Source of the DNA: DASUPK01 sp036377415
Lineage (GTDB): Bacteria > Actinomycetota > Thermoleophilia > Solirubrobacterales > 70-9
Direction of reading: 5' to 3'
Assembly (NCBI GenBank): GCA_036377415.1
Contig: DASUYK010000101.1
Location: 1-13,134, forward strand
Length of the DNA: 13,134 nucleotides
Shown here: in pieces, positions 6,871 through 12,417 of the stretch
Position numbering within the stretch: position 1 is the stretch's first letter
Layout: every line of letters begins with the position of its first letter
Notes under the pieces: generated by a model
The model's database searches: none
Told to the model about the DNA's origin: nothing
What the model saw: only the letters and a program-made list of their open reading frames with translations
Program-made: the position numbers and the translations under genes

Positions 6871-7395
6871 GTGATCGAGAGCGTGAGCGGCAAGTTGCTG
6901 ATCGCCTCCCCGAGCATGGCCGATTACTTCCACAGGACCGTGATCCTGACGGTCGAGCACTCGGAGCAGGGCGCGTTCGGCCTGGTCCTCAACCGGCCGT
7001 CGGAGAGCACCGTCGGCGAGGTGGTGCCCGAGCTCGCCGAGCTGATCGGGGACGAACACCTAATCCACGTGGGCGGCCCGGTGCAGCCGAATGCAGTCAC
7101 CGCGGTGGGCGATCACCCGGATCCGAGCGAGGCAACGAAGCTGATCATCGGCGGCGTCGGCATGGTCGACCTCGACGATCCCCCCGAGCTGATCAGGGTG
7201 AGGGTCTTCGCCGGGTACGCCGGGTGGGCGGCCGGGCAGCTCGAGGACGAGCTCGAGCGGGAGGCGTGGATCACGGAGGACGCGCATCCCGACGATCCGT
7301 TCAGGGACGGAGATCTATGGTCCGAGACGCTCAGACGGAAGGGTGGGGAGTACGCGCTGCTCGCGCGGATGCCCCCGGATCCCTCGGTCAACTGA
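6871..7395 (+). CDS. YqgE/AlgH family protein
   Basis: A 174-residue member of the UPF0301 (YqgE/AlgH) family, a conserved single-domain fold without established enzymatic activity. AlgH was first linked to alginate regulation in Pseudomonas. The family blocks are clear: GKLLIASPSM (7-16), FHRTVILTVEH (20-30), GAFGLVLNRP (34-43), HVGGPV (66-71) and FAGYAGWAAGQLEDEL (113-128). The GTG at 6871 is the only start that leaves the conserved GKLLIASP block about six residues in, as in homologues. It lies 19 bp behind the alcohol dehydrogenase stop on the same strand, with CTTCGGGG upstream but no clear own promoter, so co-transcription is likely. It is convergent with the ZIP transporter. Confidence 0.92.
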   Translation: MIESVSGKLLIASPSMADYFHRTVILTVEHSEQGAFGLVLNRPSESTVGEVVPELAELIGDEHLIHVGGPVQPNAVTAVGDHPDPSEATKLIIGGVGMVDLDDPPELIRVRVFAGYAGWAAGQLEDELEREAWITEDAHPDDPFRDGDLWSETLRRKGGEYALLARMPPDPSVN

Positions 7396-7402
7396 TCGCC
7401 CA

Positions 7403-7441
7403 CGAGCCTGTAGCGCTCGGGCTTAGCGGCTGAAGTCCGCT
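7403..7441. terminator. Two short hairpins between convergent genes
   Basis: CGAGC/GCTCG (7403-7407 with 7415-7419) and AGCGG/CCGCT (7425-7429 with 7437-7441) are adjacent 5-bp inverted repeats between the YqgE and ZIP stop codons; the second touches the ZIP stop. There is no U-tract, so the terminator call is weak. Confidence 0.25.
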
Positions 7442-8175
7442 CAAACCCCGAGCGCGACGCTCAGCCCCAGCATCACCAGGGCCCCCGTGAGCGCCCCGAC
7501 CGCGCCTCGGCCGATCCCACCGCGGGCGAACGCCCGCGGTGCGAGGTCCGAGGCGACCAGGGCGAGCATCGCGCCCGCCGCGAACCCGAACGAGAACGGG
7601 AGCAGGTCCTCGACCGTCCTGACGAGCAGGTAGGCGACGACGGCGCCGAGCGGCTGGGGCGCGCTGGTCAGGACTGCTGCCCAGAACTGCTGGCGGCGGC
7701 TGAACCCGGCCTCCGCCATCGGAATCGCGACGCTCGTCCCCTCGGGGACGTTCTGCAGCCCGATCGCGAGGATCACGAACAGGCTCAGCCCGGAGACATC
7801 TGAGGCGTATGCCGTCCCGATCGAGAATCCCTCAGGGAAGCTGTGAACGAAGAGAACGAGGAACACCAGCAGCGAGATCCTCACTCCGGGCCCGCTGCGG
7901 CCATCGATCTCCCTGTCGGAATCGCCGATCGCGGCGCGCGCGATCAGCAGGAAGGCGACGCCCGTCGCCAGCCCGGCGATCACCGCCGTCGTCGAGCCCT
8001 GGTCGAGCCCCGGCTCGAGCAGCCCGACGATCGAGGCGACCGTCATCGCCCCGGCCGCCAGGCCGTAGAGGAAGGGCTGCCACACGGAGGCGCGGCCACC
8101 GAGGTAGAAGACCGGAATCGCCCCGAGTCCCGTGGCCAGCGTGGTGGCCGTCGCTGCGAGGAGCAGGATGATCAC
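7441..8175 (-). CDS. ZIP-family metal transporter (GufA/ZupT-like)
   Basis: A 244-residue polytopic membrane protein that would import or move divalent metals such as zinc. The transport-site motifs are present in the two central helices: HSFPEGFSIG (111-120) in TM4 and QNVPEGTSVA (141-150) in TM5. This His-x-x-Pro-Glu-Gly plus Gln-Asn-x-Pro-Glu-Gly pair is typical of the GufA/ZupT branch. Eight hydrophobic segments can be traced, with a polar loop SDREIDGRSG near 86-95 that is short and lacks the His-rich cluster of many ZIPs. The GTG at 8175 follows a TAGGCT hexamer by 6 nt with no ribosome-binding site. The start lies 35 bp from the divergent glycosyltransferase start. Metal specificity cannot be read. 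Confidence 0.92.
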   Translation of the reverse strand: MIILLLAATATTLATGLGAIPVFYLGGRASVWQPFLYGLAAGAMTVASIVGLLEPGLDQGSTTAVIAGLATGVAFLLIARAAIGDSDREIDGRSGPGVRISLLVFLVLFVHSFPEGFSIGTAYASDVSGLSLFVILAIGLQNVPEGTSVAIPMAEAGFSRRQQFWAAVLTSAPQPLGAVVAYLLVRTVEDLLPFSFGFAAGAMLALVASDLAPRAFARGGIGRGAVGALTGALVMLGLSVALGV

Positions 8176-8181
8176 CGGCGG

Positions 8182-8187
8182 AGCCTA
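8182..8187 (-). promoter_or_regulatory. Candidate leaderless -10 box (TAGGCT) of the ZIP gene
   Basis: Reading the minus strand, TAGGCT is followed by CCGCCG and then the GTG at 8175. This gives a 6-nt gap with no room for a ribosome-binding site. Confidence 0.45.
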
Positions 8188-8197
8188 GGCGGTGTCG

Positions 8198-8203
8198 TAG
8201 GCT
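8198..8203 (+). promoter_or_regulatory. Candidate leaderless -10 box (TAGGCT) of the GT4 gene
   Basis: TAGGCT is followed by AATCGTC-like seven bases (8204-8210) and then the GTG at 8211. The same hexamer on the opposite strand, 10 bp away, serves the divergent ZIP gene, so two promoters are packed into 35 bp. Confidence 0.45.
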
Positions 8204-8210
8204 AATCGTC

Positions 8211-9650
8211 GTGTCTGCACTGGAGGAGGTACCTGTAGCTGCAATCTCGTTGGAGCGGTTCAGGCCGGTGCTCGGCGACGGATTCGCGGCGGTGGAGAAA
8301 GCGATCGCCGACACGGAGGACGTGCTCGGGGGCCGAATCGTCTGGCACGTGAACTCGACCGCGCGAGGCGGCGGGGTGGCCGAGATGCTGCACTCGCTGC
8401 TGGCCTACGGCCGCGGCGCCGGCGCCGACCTGCGCTGGCTGACGATCTCCGGGAATCCGGAGTTCTTTCGGGTCACGAAGCGGCTTCACAACCTCCTGCA
8501 TGGGTCACTGGGCGACGGAGGCGCGCTCGGCGCCGCGGAGCGCGACGTATACGAGCAGGCTTTGCTCGAGGCCGCCGACGAGCTCACCCGGCTCGCCCGG
8601 CCGGGGGACATCGTTTACATCCACGATCCACAGCCGGCGGGTCTGGTGCCTCATGTCAAGTCGGCCGAGGTGAAGGTCGTGTGGCGATGCCATATCGGGG
8701 TGGACCACGCGGGGGAGATCGCCAGGGGTGCCTGGGAGTTCCTGCGGCCGTCCGTCACCGACGCGGATGCCTACGTCTTCTCGCGCGAGCGATTCGTCTG
8801 GGAGGGGCTCGATCGGGAGCGGGTATGGCTCGTCCCGCCCTCGATCGACGTTTTCTCGCCGAAGAATCAGGAGCTCGATCCCGATGCGGTCCGCTCGATC
8901 CTGGCCGTAACCGGAATCGCCCCGGGGGACCACTTCGGACGCGCCCTCTTCCAGCGCATGGACGGAAGCCAGTCGCGAGTCGACCGCCCCGCGGAGCTGG
9001 ACCAGGAGGGCCCGGTCCCGGAGGGCGCGCCCCTGATCAGCCAGGTCTCACGGTGGGATCGGCTGAAGGACCCCGTCGGGTTGCTGACGGCGTTCGCCGA
9101 ACACGTCGGCAGCGACGACGCGCACCTGCTGATCGCCGGACCGTCCGTGGCCGATGTGGCCGACGACCCGGAGGGGGCCGAGGTGCTGGCCGAGGTCCGC
9201 GAGCGGCGGAAGGCGCTGCCCCCCGGCGTCAGGCAGCGAGTCCACCTCGCCACCCTTCCGATGGACGACGTCGAGGAGAACGCCGCGATCGTGAACGCGA
9301 TCCAACGCCGCTCCGACGTCGTCGCTCAGAAGAGCCTTGCGGAGGGGTTCGGCCTCACCGTCGCCGAGGCGATGTGGAAGGGGAAGCCGGTGGTCGCTGG
9401 GGCCGTCGGCGGGATCCAGGATCAGATCGTCGACGGGGTCTCGGGCGTCCTCGTGGAGCCCGAGGACCTGCAGTCGGTTGGGCGCGCGATCGGCGAGCTG
9501 CTCGCCGATCCAGAGCGGGCGGCGAAGATCGGCGGGGCCGCGCGCCAGAGGGTGACCGAGCAGTTTCTCGGGACCCGCCACCTCCTCCAGTACCTGTACC
9601 TGCTCCAGGGGCTGCTCAAGCAGCCCGACCAGGCGGCGGGCCGACCCTAG
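8211..9650 (+). CDS. treT: GT4 glycosyltransferase, trehalose synthase (TreT)-like
   Basis: A 479-residue GT-B retaining glycosyltransferase closely resembling TreT, which joins NDP-glucose and glucose to make trehalose. The N-terminal donor/acceptor motif VWHVNSTARGGGVAEML (44-60) is close to that of archaeal TreT. IHDPQPAG (137-144), WRCHIGVD (158-165) and PLISQVSRWDRLKDPVG (274-290) follow. The GT4 E-X7-E motif is Glu378 to Glu386 (EGFGLTVAE), with the donor-phosphate Arg281 and Lys286 region in RWDRLKD. Length is slightly above the archaeal enzyme because of a 15-20-residue N-terminal extension. The GTG at 8211 is supported by a TAGGCT box 7 nt upstream; no internal ATG lies before the conserved core. 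Its TAG stop overlaps the anti-sigma stop on the other strand. Other GT4 activities on disaccharides remain possible. Confidence 0.85.
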   Translation: MSALEEVPVAAISLERFRPVLGDGFAAVEKAIADTEDVLGGRIVWHVNSTARGGGVAEMLHSLLAYGRGAGADLRWLTISGNPEFFRVTKRLHNLLHGSLGDGGALGAAERDVYEQALLEAADELTRLARPGDIVYIHDPQPAGLVPHVKSAEVKVVWRCHIGVDHAGEIARGAWEFLRPSVTDADAYVFSRERFVWEGLDRERVWLVPPSIDVFSPKNQELDPDAVRSILAVTGIAPGDHFGRALFQRMDGSQSRVDRPAELDQEGPVPEGAPLISQVSRWDRLKDPVGLLTAFAEHVGSDDAHLLIAGPSVADVADDPEGAEVLAEVRERRKALPPGVRQRVHLATLPMDDVEENAAIVNAIQRRSDVVAQKSLAEGFGLTVAEAMWKGKPVVAGAVGGIQDQIVDGVSGVLVEPEDLQSVGRAIGELLADPERAAKIGGAARQRVTEQFLGTRHLLQYLYLLQGLLKQPDQAAGRP

Positions 9651-9910
9651 CCCGCGGACCGCCCGGCGCTCCAGCCGCGAAACGCCTCGAGCAGTTCCTC
9701 GCGAGCACCGGGCTCGATGTCCTCCTCGGTCAGCCTTCCGGTCGCCTCGATCACGAGCCGCATCTGCTCGACGTACGCCGTGCAGTGGGGGCACCCGCGG
9801 ATGTGGGCGCGGAATCGCCGCCGCTCCGAGCGCGACAGGCTGCCGTCGAAGTACGCCGTGACCAGCTCGACGAGTTCCTGGCATGCCATCTCCCGGACGA
9901 AGAGGCTCAT
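9647..9910 (-). CDS. Zinc-finger (HX3CX2C) anti-sigma factor
   Basis: An 87-residue cytoplasmic anti-sigma factor of the ZAS/zf-HC2 type. The motif HIRGCPHC (His36, Cys40, Cys43) with an upstream Cys10 would hold one zinc ion. The surrounding helices MACQELVELVTAYFDGSLS (8-26) and RRFRAHIRGC (31-40) form the anti-sigma domain that clamps the sigma factor. No transmembrane helix follows, so it is soluble and could sense redox or zinc directly. The ATG at 9910 overlaps the sigma stop as ATGA with GGAGGGG upstream, indicating coupled 1:1 synthesis; an alternative in-frame ATG at 9889 exists. The stop shares the palindrome CTAG (9647-9650) with the glycosyltransferase stop on the other strand. 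Confidence 0.9.
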   Translation of the reverse strand: MSLFVREMACQELVELVTAYFDGSLSRSERRRFRAHIRGCPHCTAYVEQMRLVIEATGRLTEEDIEPGAREELLEAFRGWSAGRSAG

Positions 9911-10698
9911 CCCGCCCCTCCCTCAATCGGGTTGCTCCTCCTACCCTTAACGGGTCGCGCTGGCGCCCGCCCTCGCATCTGCGGAGCACCCTCGAGATAA
10001 TCCTCGAGCGCGGACCTGACCTTCGAGCGCGCCCGGTGAAGGAGGACGCGCTGATTCCCGTCGGTGATCTCCAGCGCGTCGGCGACCTCCATCGGGCTCC
10101 AGCCCTCGACATCGCGAAGCCGGATCACCTTTCGCTGGGCCTCGGGGAGCATCTCGATCGCGGACTCGATCACGCCGAGGGTCTCGCCCGCGAGGACCCG
10201 GTCCTCCGGCCAGGCCCGGGGCGGGGCGGCCCACGCGCCGGGGGTGGCGCTGTCGGGGCCGAGGAACCGATCCGGGTCGACGGCCGGCTCGTCAGCCTCC
10301 CCCTCCGCGCCCGCGAGGGCGGAGAAGGGGAGCGACCGAGCGTCCCGCTCGCCCCTGGTCTTCGCTCGGTTGGTGAGGATCCTGAACAGCCAGGTCTTCA
10401 GGCTGGAGCGCTCCTCGAAGCGATCGATCCCGTTCAACACCGCGAGCCAGGCCTCCTGGACGACCTCCTCCGCGCTCGCCCGGTCCCTCACGTACATCTG
10501 GGCGACGCGGAGCATCGTCGCCCCGTACTGGTCGACCAGCTCCGCGAAGGCGGATTCTTCACCGTTGCGGATGCGCGCGACCGTCGCCGCGTCCTCTCCT
10601 GAGGGCGCACCGTCCCCCGCCTTCCCTCGCCTGAGTCGGGGCATGCAATCCGCATCTTGCCGGGTCGGCGCCGGCGCTGCGATGACGAGCGCGGTCAT
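9907..10698 (-). CDS. ECF-type RNA polymerase sigma factor
   Basis: A 263-residue group 4 (ECF) sigma factor. Region 2 spans about 49-115, with GEESAFAELVDQYG, the -10-binding segment DRASAEEVVQEAWLAVLNG and SLKTWLFRILTNRAK. A variable linker rich in Ala/Pro/Asp (120-170) precedes region 4 at about 175-235, with MLPEAQRKVIRLRDVEGWSP and a helix-turn-helix SPMEVADALEITDGNQRVLL followed by HRARSKVRSAL. Beyond it lies a 25-residue basic tail. The start is uncertain: ATG 10698 has AAGGAG directly abutting it, while an internal ATG (residue 19) would trim an unconserved extension. The protein is longer than most ECFs because of both ends and the linker. It is coupled to the anti-sigma gene and divergent from the secreted repeat protein gene, a candidate target. 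Confidence 0.92.
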   Translation of the reverse strand: MTALVIAAPAPTRQDADCMPRLRRGKAGDGAPSGEDAATVARIRNGEESAFAELVDQYGATMLRVAQMYVRDRASAEEVVQEAWLAVLNGIDRFEERSSLKTWLFRILTNRAKTRGERDARSLPFSALAGAEGEADEPAVDPDRFLGPDSATPGAWAAPPRAWPEDRVLAGETLGVIESAIEMLPEAQRKVIRLRDVEGWSPMEVADALEITDGNQRVLLHRARSKVRSALEDYLEGAPQMRGRAPARPVKGRRSNPIEGGAG

Positions 10699-10706
10699 CT
10701 CCTTCT

Positions 10707-10769
10707 GTCACGCGGAGCGACGGCTGGTTACACGCCCGGATCAGCAGTAACCCTGCGACGCTCCGTGAC
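10707..10769. repeat. Imperfect inverted repeat in sigma/secreted-protein intergenic region
   Basis: GTCACGCGGAGCG (10707-10719) and CGCTCCGTGAC (10759-10769) are inverted copies, the left arm carrying two extra bases. They are separated by about 40 bp in the 130-bp space between divergent genes and could be an operator or structural element. No protein is assigned. Confidence 0.3.
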
Positions 10770-10813
10770 GCTGACCGAAATGAGCACCTAAAAGCCGTAT
10801 GCGGATCACGAAT

Positions 10814-10818
10814 GGAGG
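10814..10818 (+). promoter_or_regulatory. Strong ribosome-binding site deciding the start at 10829
   Basis: GGAGG lies 10 nt before the ATG at 10829 and so selects it over the in-frame upstream ATG at 10799. The chosen start also gives a proper signal peptide (MKKISS, then a hydrophobic core). Confidence 0.75.
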
Positions 10819-10828
10819 AATTCGAAGA

Positions 10829-11440
10829 ATGAAGAAGATCAGCAGTGTCGCTCTCTGTTGTCTCAGTGTCGCCGCCATCGGGGCGGGGGCAGCGGTGGCG
10901 GAGAACTCGACGCCCAACCCGAAGCAGGTGGCCTCGCAGGCGTGCACGACGGAACTCCACGTGATCGGTGTGAAGCAGTTCAAGATGAAGTACGGGGACC
11001 CCCACAAGAGCGGGGACCCGGCCAAGGCGCAGCATGCGATGCGGAACTGCAAGGGCAAGAAGAGCAACTCGTCGGAGAACCTGGTCAACGACGCGGCCCA
11101 GGAGTGCAAGGCGGAGCAGGCCGACCCCAACTTCGCGACCACGCACGGCGGCCAGACGTTCGATCAGGTTTACGGGACGAATCACAACCAGCAGAACTCG
11201 TTCGGCAAGTGCGTGAGCGGCAAGGTCCACGCGGCGCTGGGGCAGATCGAGACGAATCTGCAGAACGCCGCGCAGGCATGTCGCGCCGAGCGCAGCGACC
11301 CCAACTTCGCCGCGGGCCACGGCGGGAAGACGTTCAGCGAGTTCTACGGCACGGAAAAGAGCAAGAGGAAGAATGCGTTCGGCAAGTGCGTCTCGCAGAA
11401 GGCGAAGGCTCAGGGCAGCGCGCCCGCGCCGACGACCTAG
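10829..11440 (+). CDS. Secreted protein with three cysteine-paired tandem repeats, function unknown
   Basis: A 203-residue protein I do not recognise. Residues 1-24 form a Sec signal peptide (MKK, then a hydrophobic run ending AAVAE). The mature part holds three tandem repeats of about 45 residues, at roughly 34-78, 88-132 and 147-192. Each carries two cysteines (39/74, 93/128, 151/187) spaced 35-36 apart. Copies two and three share AAQ-C-AE--DPNFA, HGG-TF---YGT and FGKCVS-K; copy one is more divergent (VKQFKMKYGD, RNCKGKK). The surface is Lys/Asn/Gln-rich and likely basic. One disulfide per repeat outside the cell is plausible. The gene is divergent from an ECF sigma gene (130 bp) and followed by a strong hairpin terminator; regulation by that sigma is inference. 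A cell-wall or matrix protein is one possibility. Confidence 0.85.
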   Translation: MKKISSVALCCLSVAAIGAGAAVAENSTPNPKQVASQACTTELHVIGVKQFKMKYGDPHKSGDPAKAQHAMRNCKGKKSNSSENLVNDAAQECKAEQADPNFATTHGGQTFDQVYGTNHNQQNSFGKCVSGKVHAALGQIETNLQNAAQACRAERSDPNFAAGHGGKTFSEFYGTEKSKRKNAFGKCVSQKAKAQGSAPAPTT

Positions 11441-11466
11441 GGAACAACGTCCAGGGGGATGTGCGG

Positions 11467-11489
11467 GGGCCGGCCAGGTTGGCCGGCCC
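11467..11489. terminator. Strong bidirectional hairpin terminator
   Basis: GGGCCGGCCA and TGGCCGGCCC form a perfect 10-bp stem around a GGT loop. The hairpin lies 26 nt after the secreted-protein stop and just beyond the FKBP stop on the other strand. It lacks a proper U-run (TTCGCG follows), as is common in GC-rich actinobacteria, but its stability and position between convergent genes support termination in both directions. Confidence 0.75.
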
Positions 11490-11497
11490 TTCGCGTG

Positions 11498-11989
11498 TCA
11501 GGAGCCGACCGAGACGAGGTCGATGACGAAGATCAGGGTCGCGTTGGGCCCGATGTCCGGCGGCTGTCCCTGGGCCCCGTAGGCGAGATCCGGCGGGATG
11601 AGCAGCTCCCTCCGTCCGCCGACCTTCATCCCGACCACGCCCTCGTCCCAGCCCGGGATCACCTCGCCCGCGCCGAGCTGGAACCGAAACGGCTCACCGC
11701 GGTCCCAGGAGGAGTCGAACTCCTCGCCGCTCTCGTAGTCGACCCCGACGTACTGGACGCTCACCTGGTCGCCCGTCGCGGCCTCCGGGCCATCGCCAAC
11801 CTCCAGGTCCTCGATCTGGAGCTCGGTGGGGGGAGGCCCCTCGGGGACCTCGACGGTGGGCTTGCTGCCCGCGTCCGCGGTGGTCGAGCCGCCTCCGTCG
11901 TCGTCCCCGCCGCGGCCGATCAGAACCGCGATTACGACCACGGCAAGGGCCGCGCCGAATGCGAGCAGTCCGATCAGGCGTCGGTCCAT
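11498..11989 (-). CDS. Membrane-anchored FKBP-type peptidyl-prolyl cis-trans isomerase
   Basis: A 163-residue protein with an N-terminal membrane anchor (MDRRLIGLLAFGAALAVVVI, continuing to about residue 25). An Asp/Gly/Ser/Pro-rich linker (28-55) precedes one FKBP domain at about 74-161. Active-site segments are VQYVGVDYESGEEFDSSWDR (78-97), FQLGAGEVIPGWDEGVVGMK (103-122), RRELLIPPDLAYG (126-138) and IGPNATLIFVIDLV (146-159). These include the Phe, Val-Ile-Pro-Gly-Trp and Tyr positions that line the proline pocket. It would accelerate folding of exported proteins on the outer face of the membrane. There is no cysteine for lipidation. A TAGGAT hexamer ends 8 nt before the ATG, suggesting a near-leaderless transcript; the tRNA fragment and its hairpin lie immediately upstream. 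Confidence 0.93.
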   Translation of the reverse strand: MDRRLIGLLAFGAALAVVVIAVLIGRGGDDDGGGSTTADAGSKPTVEVPEGPPPTELQIEDLEVGDGPEAATGDQVSVQYVGVDYESGEEFDSSWDRGEPFRFQLGAGEVIPGWDEGVVGMKVGGRRELLIPPDLAYGAQGQPPDIGPNATLIFVIDLVSVGS

Positions 11990-11997
11990 GGAGCGGC

Positions 11998-12003
11998 ATC
12001 CTA
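11998..12003 (-). promoter_or_regulatory. Candidate -10 box of the FKBP gene
   Basis: On the minus strand TAGGAT is followed by eight bases and the ATG at 11989, so transcription would start at or within a base or two of the start codon. Confidence 0.4.
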
Positions 12004-12006
12004 GGG

Positions 12007-12022
12007 TCCGGCGCCCGCCGGA
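12007..12022 (-). terminator. Hairpin abutting the tRNA-Val fragment
   Basis: TCCGGC and GCCGGA form a 6-bp stem with a GCCC loop (the inverted repeat extends to 7 bp). It begins at the base next to the tRNA discriminator position, where a tRNA transcription terminator would sit. It suggests this side of the tRNA locus is the original chromosomal flank. Confidence 0.5.
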
Positions 12023-12064
12023 TGGGCGCGGCTGGGATCGAACCAGCGACCTCTCCCGTGTGAG
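12023..12064 (-). tRNA. 3' half of tRNA-Val(CAC): probable att site / integration scar
   Basis: These 42 nt match tRNA positions 32-73 exactly in layout. They comprise anticodon loop CTCACAC (U33, anticodon CAC, A37), 3' anticodon stem GGGAG, 5-nt variable loop AGGTC and T stem GCTGG/CCAGC around TTCGATC, with all conserved T-loop bases. The 3' acceptor strand CGCGCCC and discriminator A follow; CCA is not encoded. The 5' half is absent: the bases before the loop (CAGTT) cannot pair with GGGAG, and no GGGCGCG 5' acceptor strand follows on the minus strand further right. This cannot be a working tRNA. Such 3' halves are what tyrosine-recombinase elements leave at the distal junction after inserting into a tRNA gene. 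The preceding GCTCAGTT resembles a D-arm and might instead indicate an internal deletion. Confidence 0.75.
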
Positions 12065-12417
12065 AACTGAGCGGCTGACGGCGTTTGGTGGTCGTCTGCG
12101 GATTTACTGCCTAGCCGTCACATCCTCTCGGCAGTTCTGGGGCGTCTGCGGGTCCTTTCGCGGCGGCTGAGGCTTCCAACAGGGCTTCCATCTGGGACAA
12201 AGGGCCGTTCCTCGCAAGGTGTGATCTTGAAACCGCCGCTTTTTGGCGTCGCCAACTCCTCGCATGTCTGGGGCAGATCTGCGGGTAGTCTGCGGCCGGA
12301 TCTCCGAGTAACGACATGAGTGCGCCCAGCGACGAGCCGATTACGACGGCTAGAAGGACGACGGCCACGACAGGTGTACCGGCCCAGATGAGAACGCGAG
12401 CGGACGCAAGCGTCGTT
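12065..12417. other. Intergenic region right of the tRNA-Val fragment, repeat-bearing
   Basis: About 350 bp without a well-supported gene. It holds four direct TCTGCGG heptamers (12095, 12145, 12278, 12289). Two are embedded in longer near-copies, CTGGGGC(n)TCTGCGGGT, at 12137-12154 and 12268-12286. An open frame on the minus strand (12111-12368) has a hydrophobic beginning but no support as a gene. If the tRNA fragment is an att site, this is the first DNA of the integrated element. Confidence 0.5.
12095..12295 (+). repeat. Four TCTGCGG direct repeats
   Basis: TCTGCGG occurs at 12095-12101, 12145-12151, 12278-12284 and 12289-12295, all in the same orientation and all within 235 bp of the tRNA-Val half. 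Clustered short direct repeats beside an att core are typical of integrase or excisionase arm-binding sites; that role is inference. Confidence 0.45.

Noticed and set aside
5586..6917. Long minus-strand frame (443 codons) opposite the alcohol dehydrogenase
   Set aside because: Its translation has no family motif, while the plus strand carries a complete zinc dehydrogenase with all metal ligands.
8681..10000. Long (439-codon) plus-strand frame overlapping the GT4 and anti-sigma genes
   Set aside because: It is Arg/Gly/Pro-rich low-complexity translation out of frame with a well-conserved GT4 enzyme; a GC-rich shadow.
12017..12100. Plus-strand peptide GWDRTSDLSRV read across the tRNA fragment
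   Set aside because: This is the familiar spurious translation of the complement of a tRNA 3' half, not a protein.
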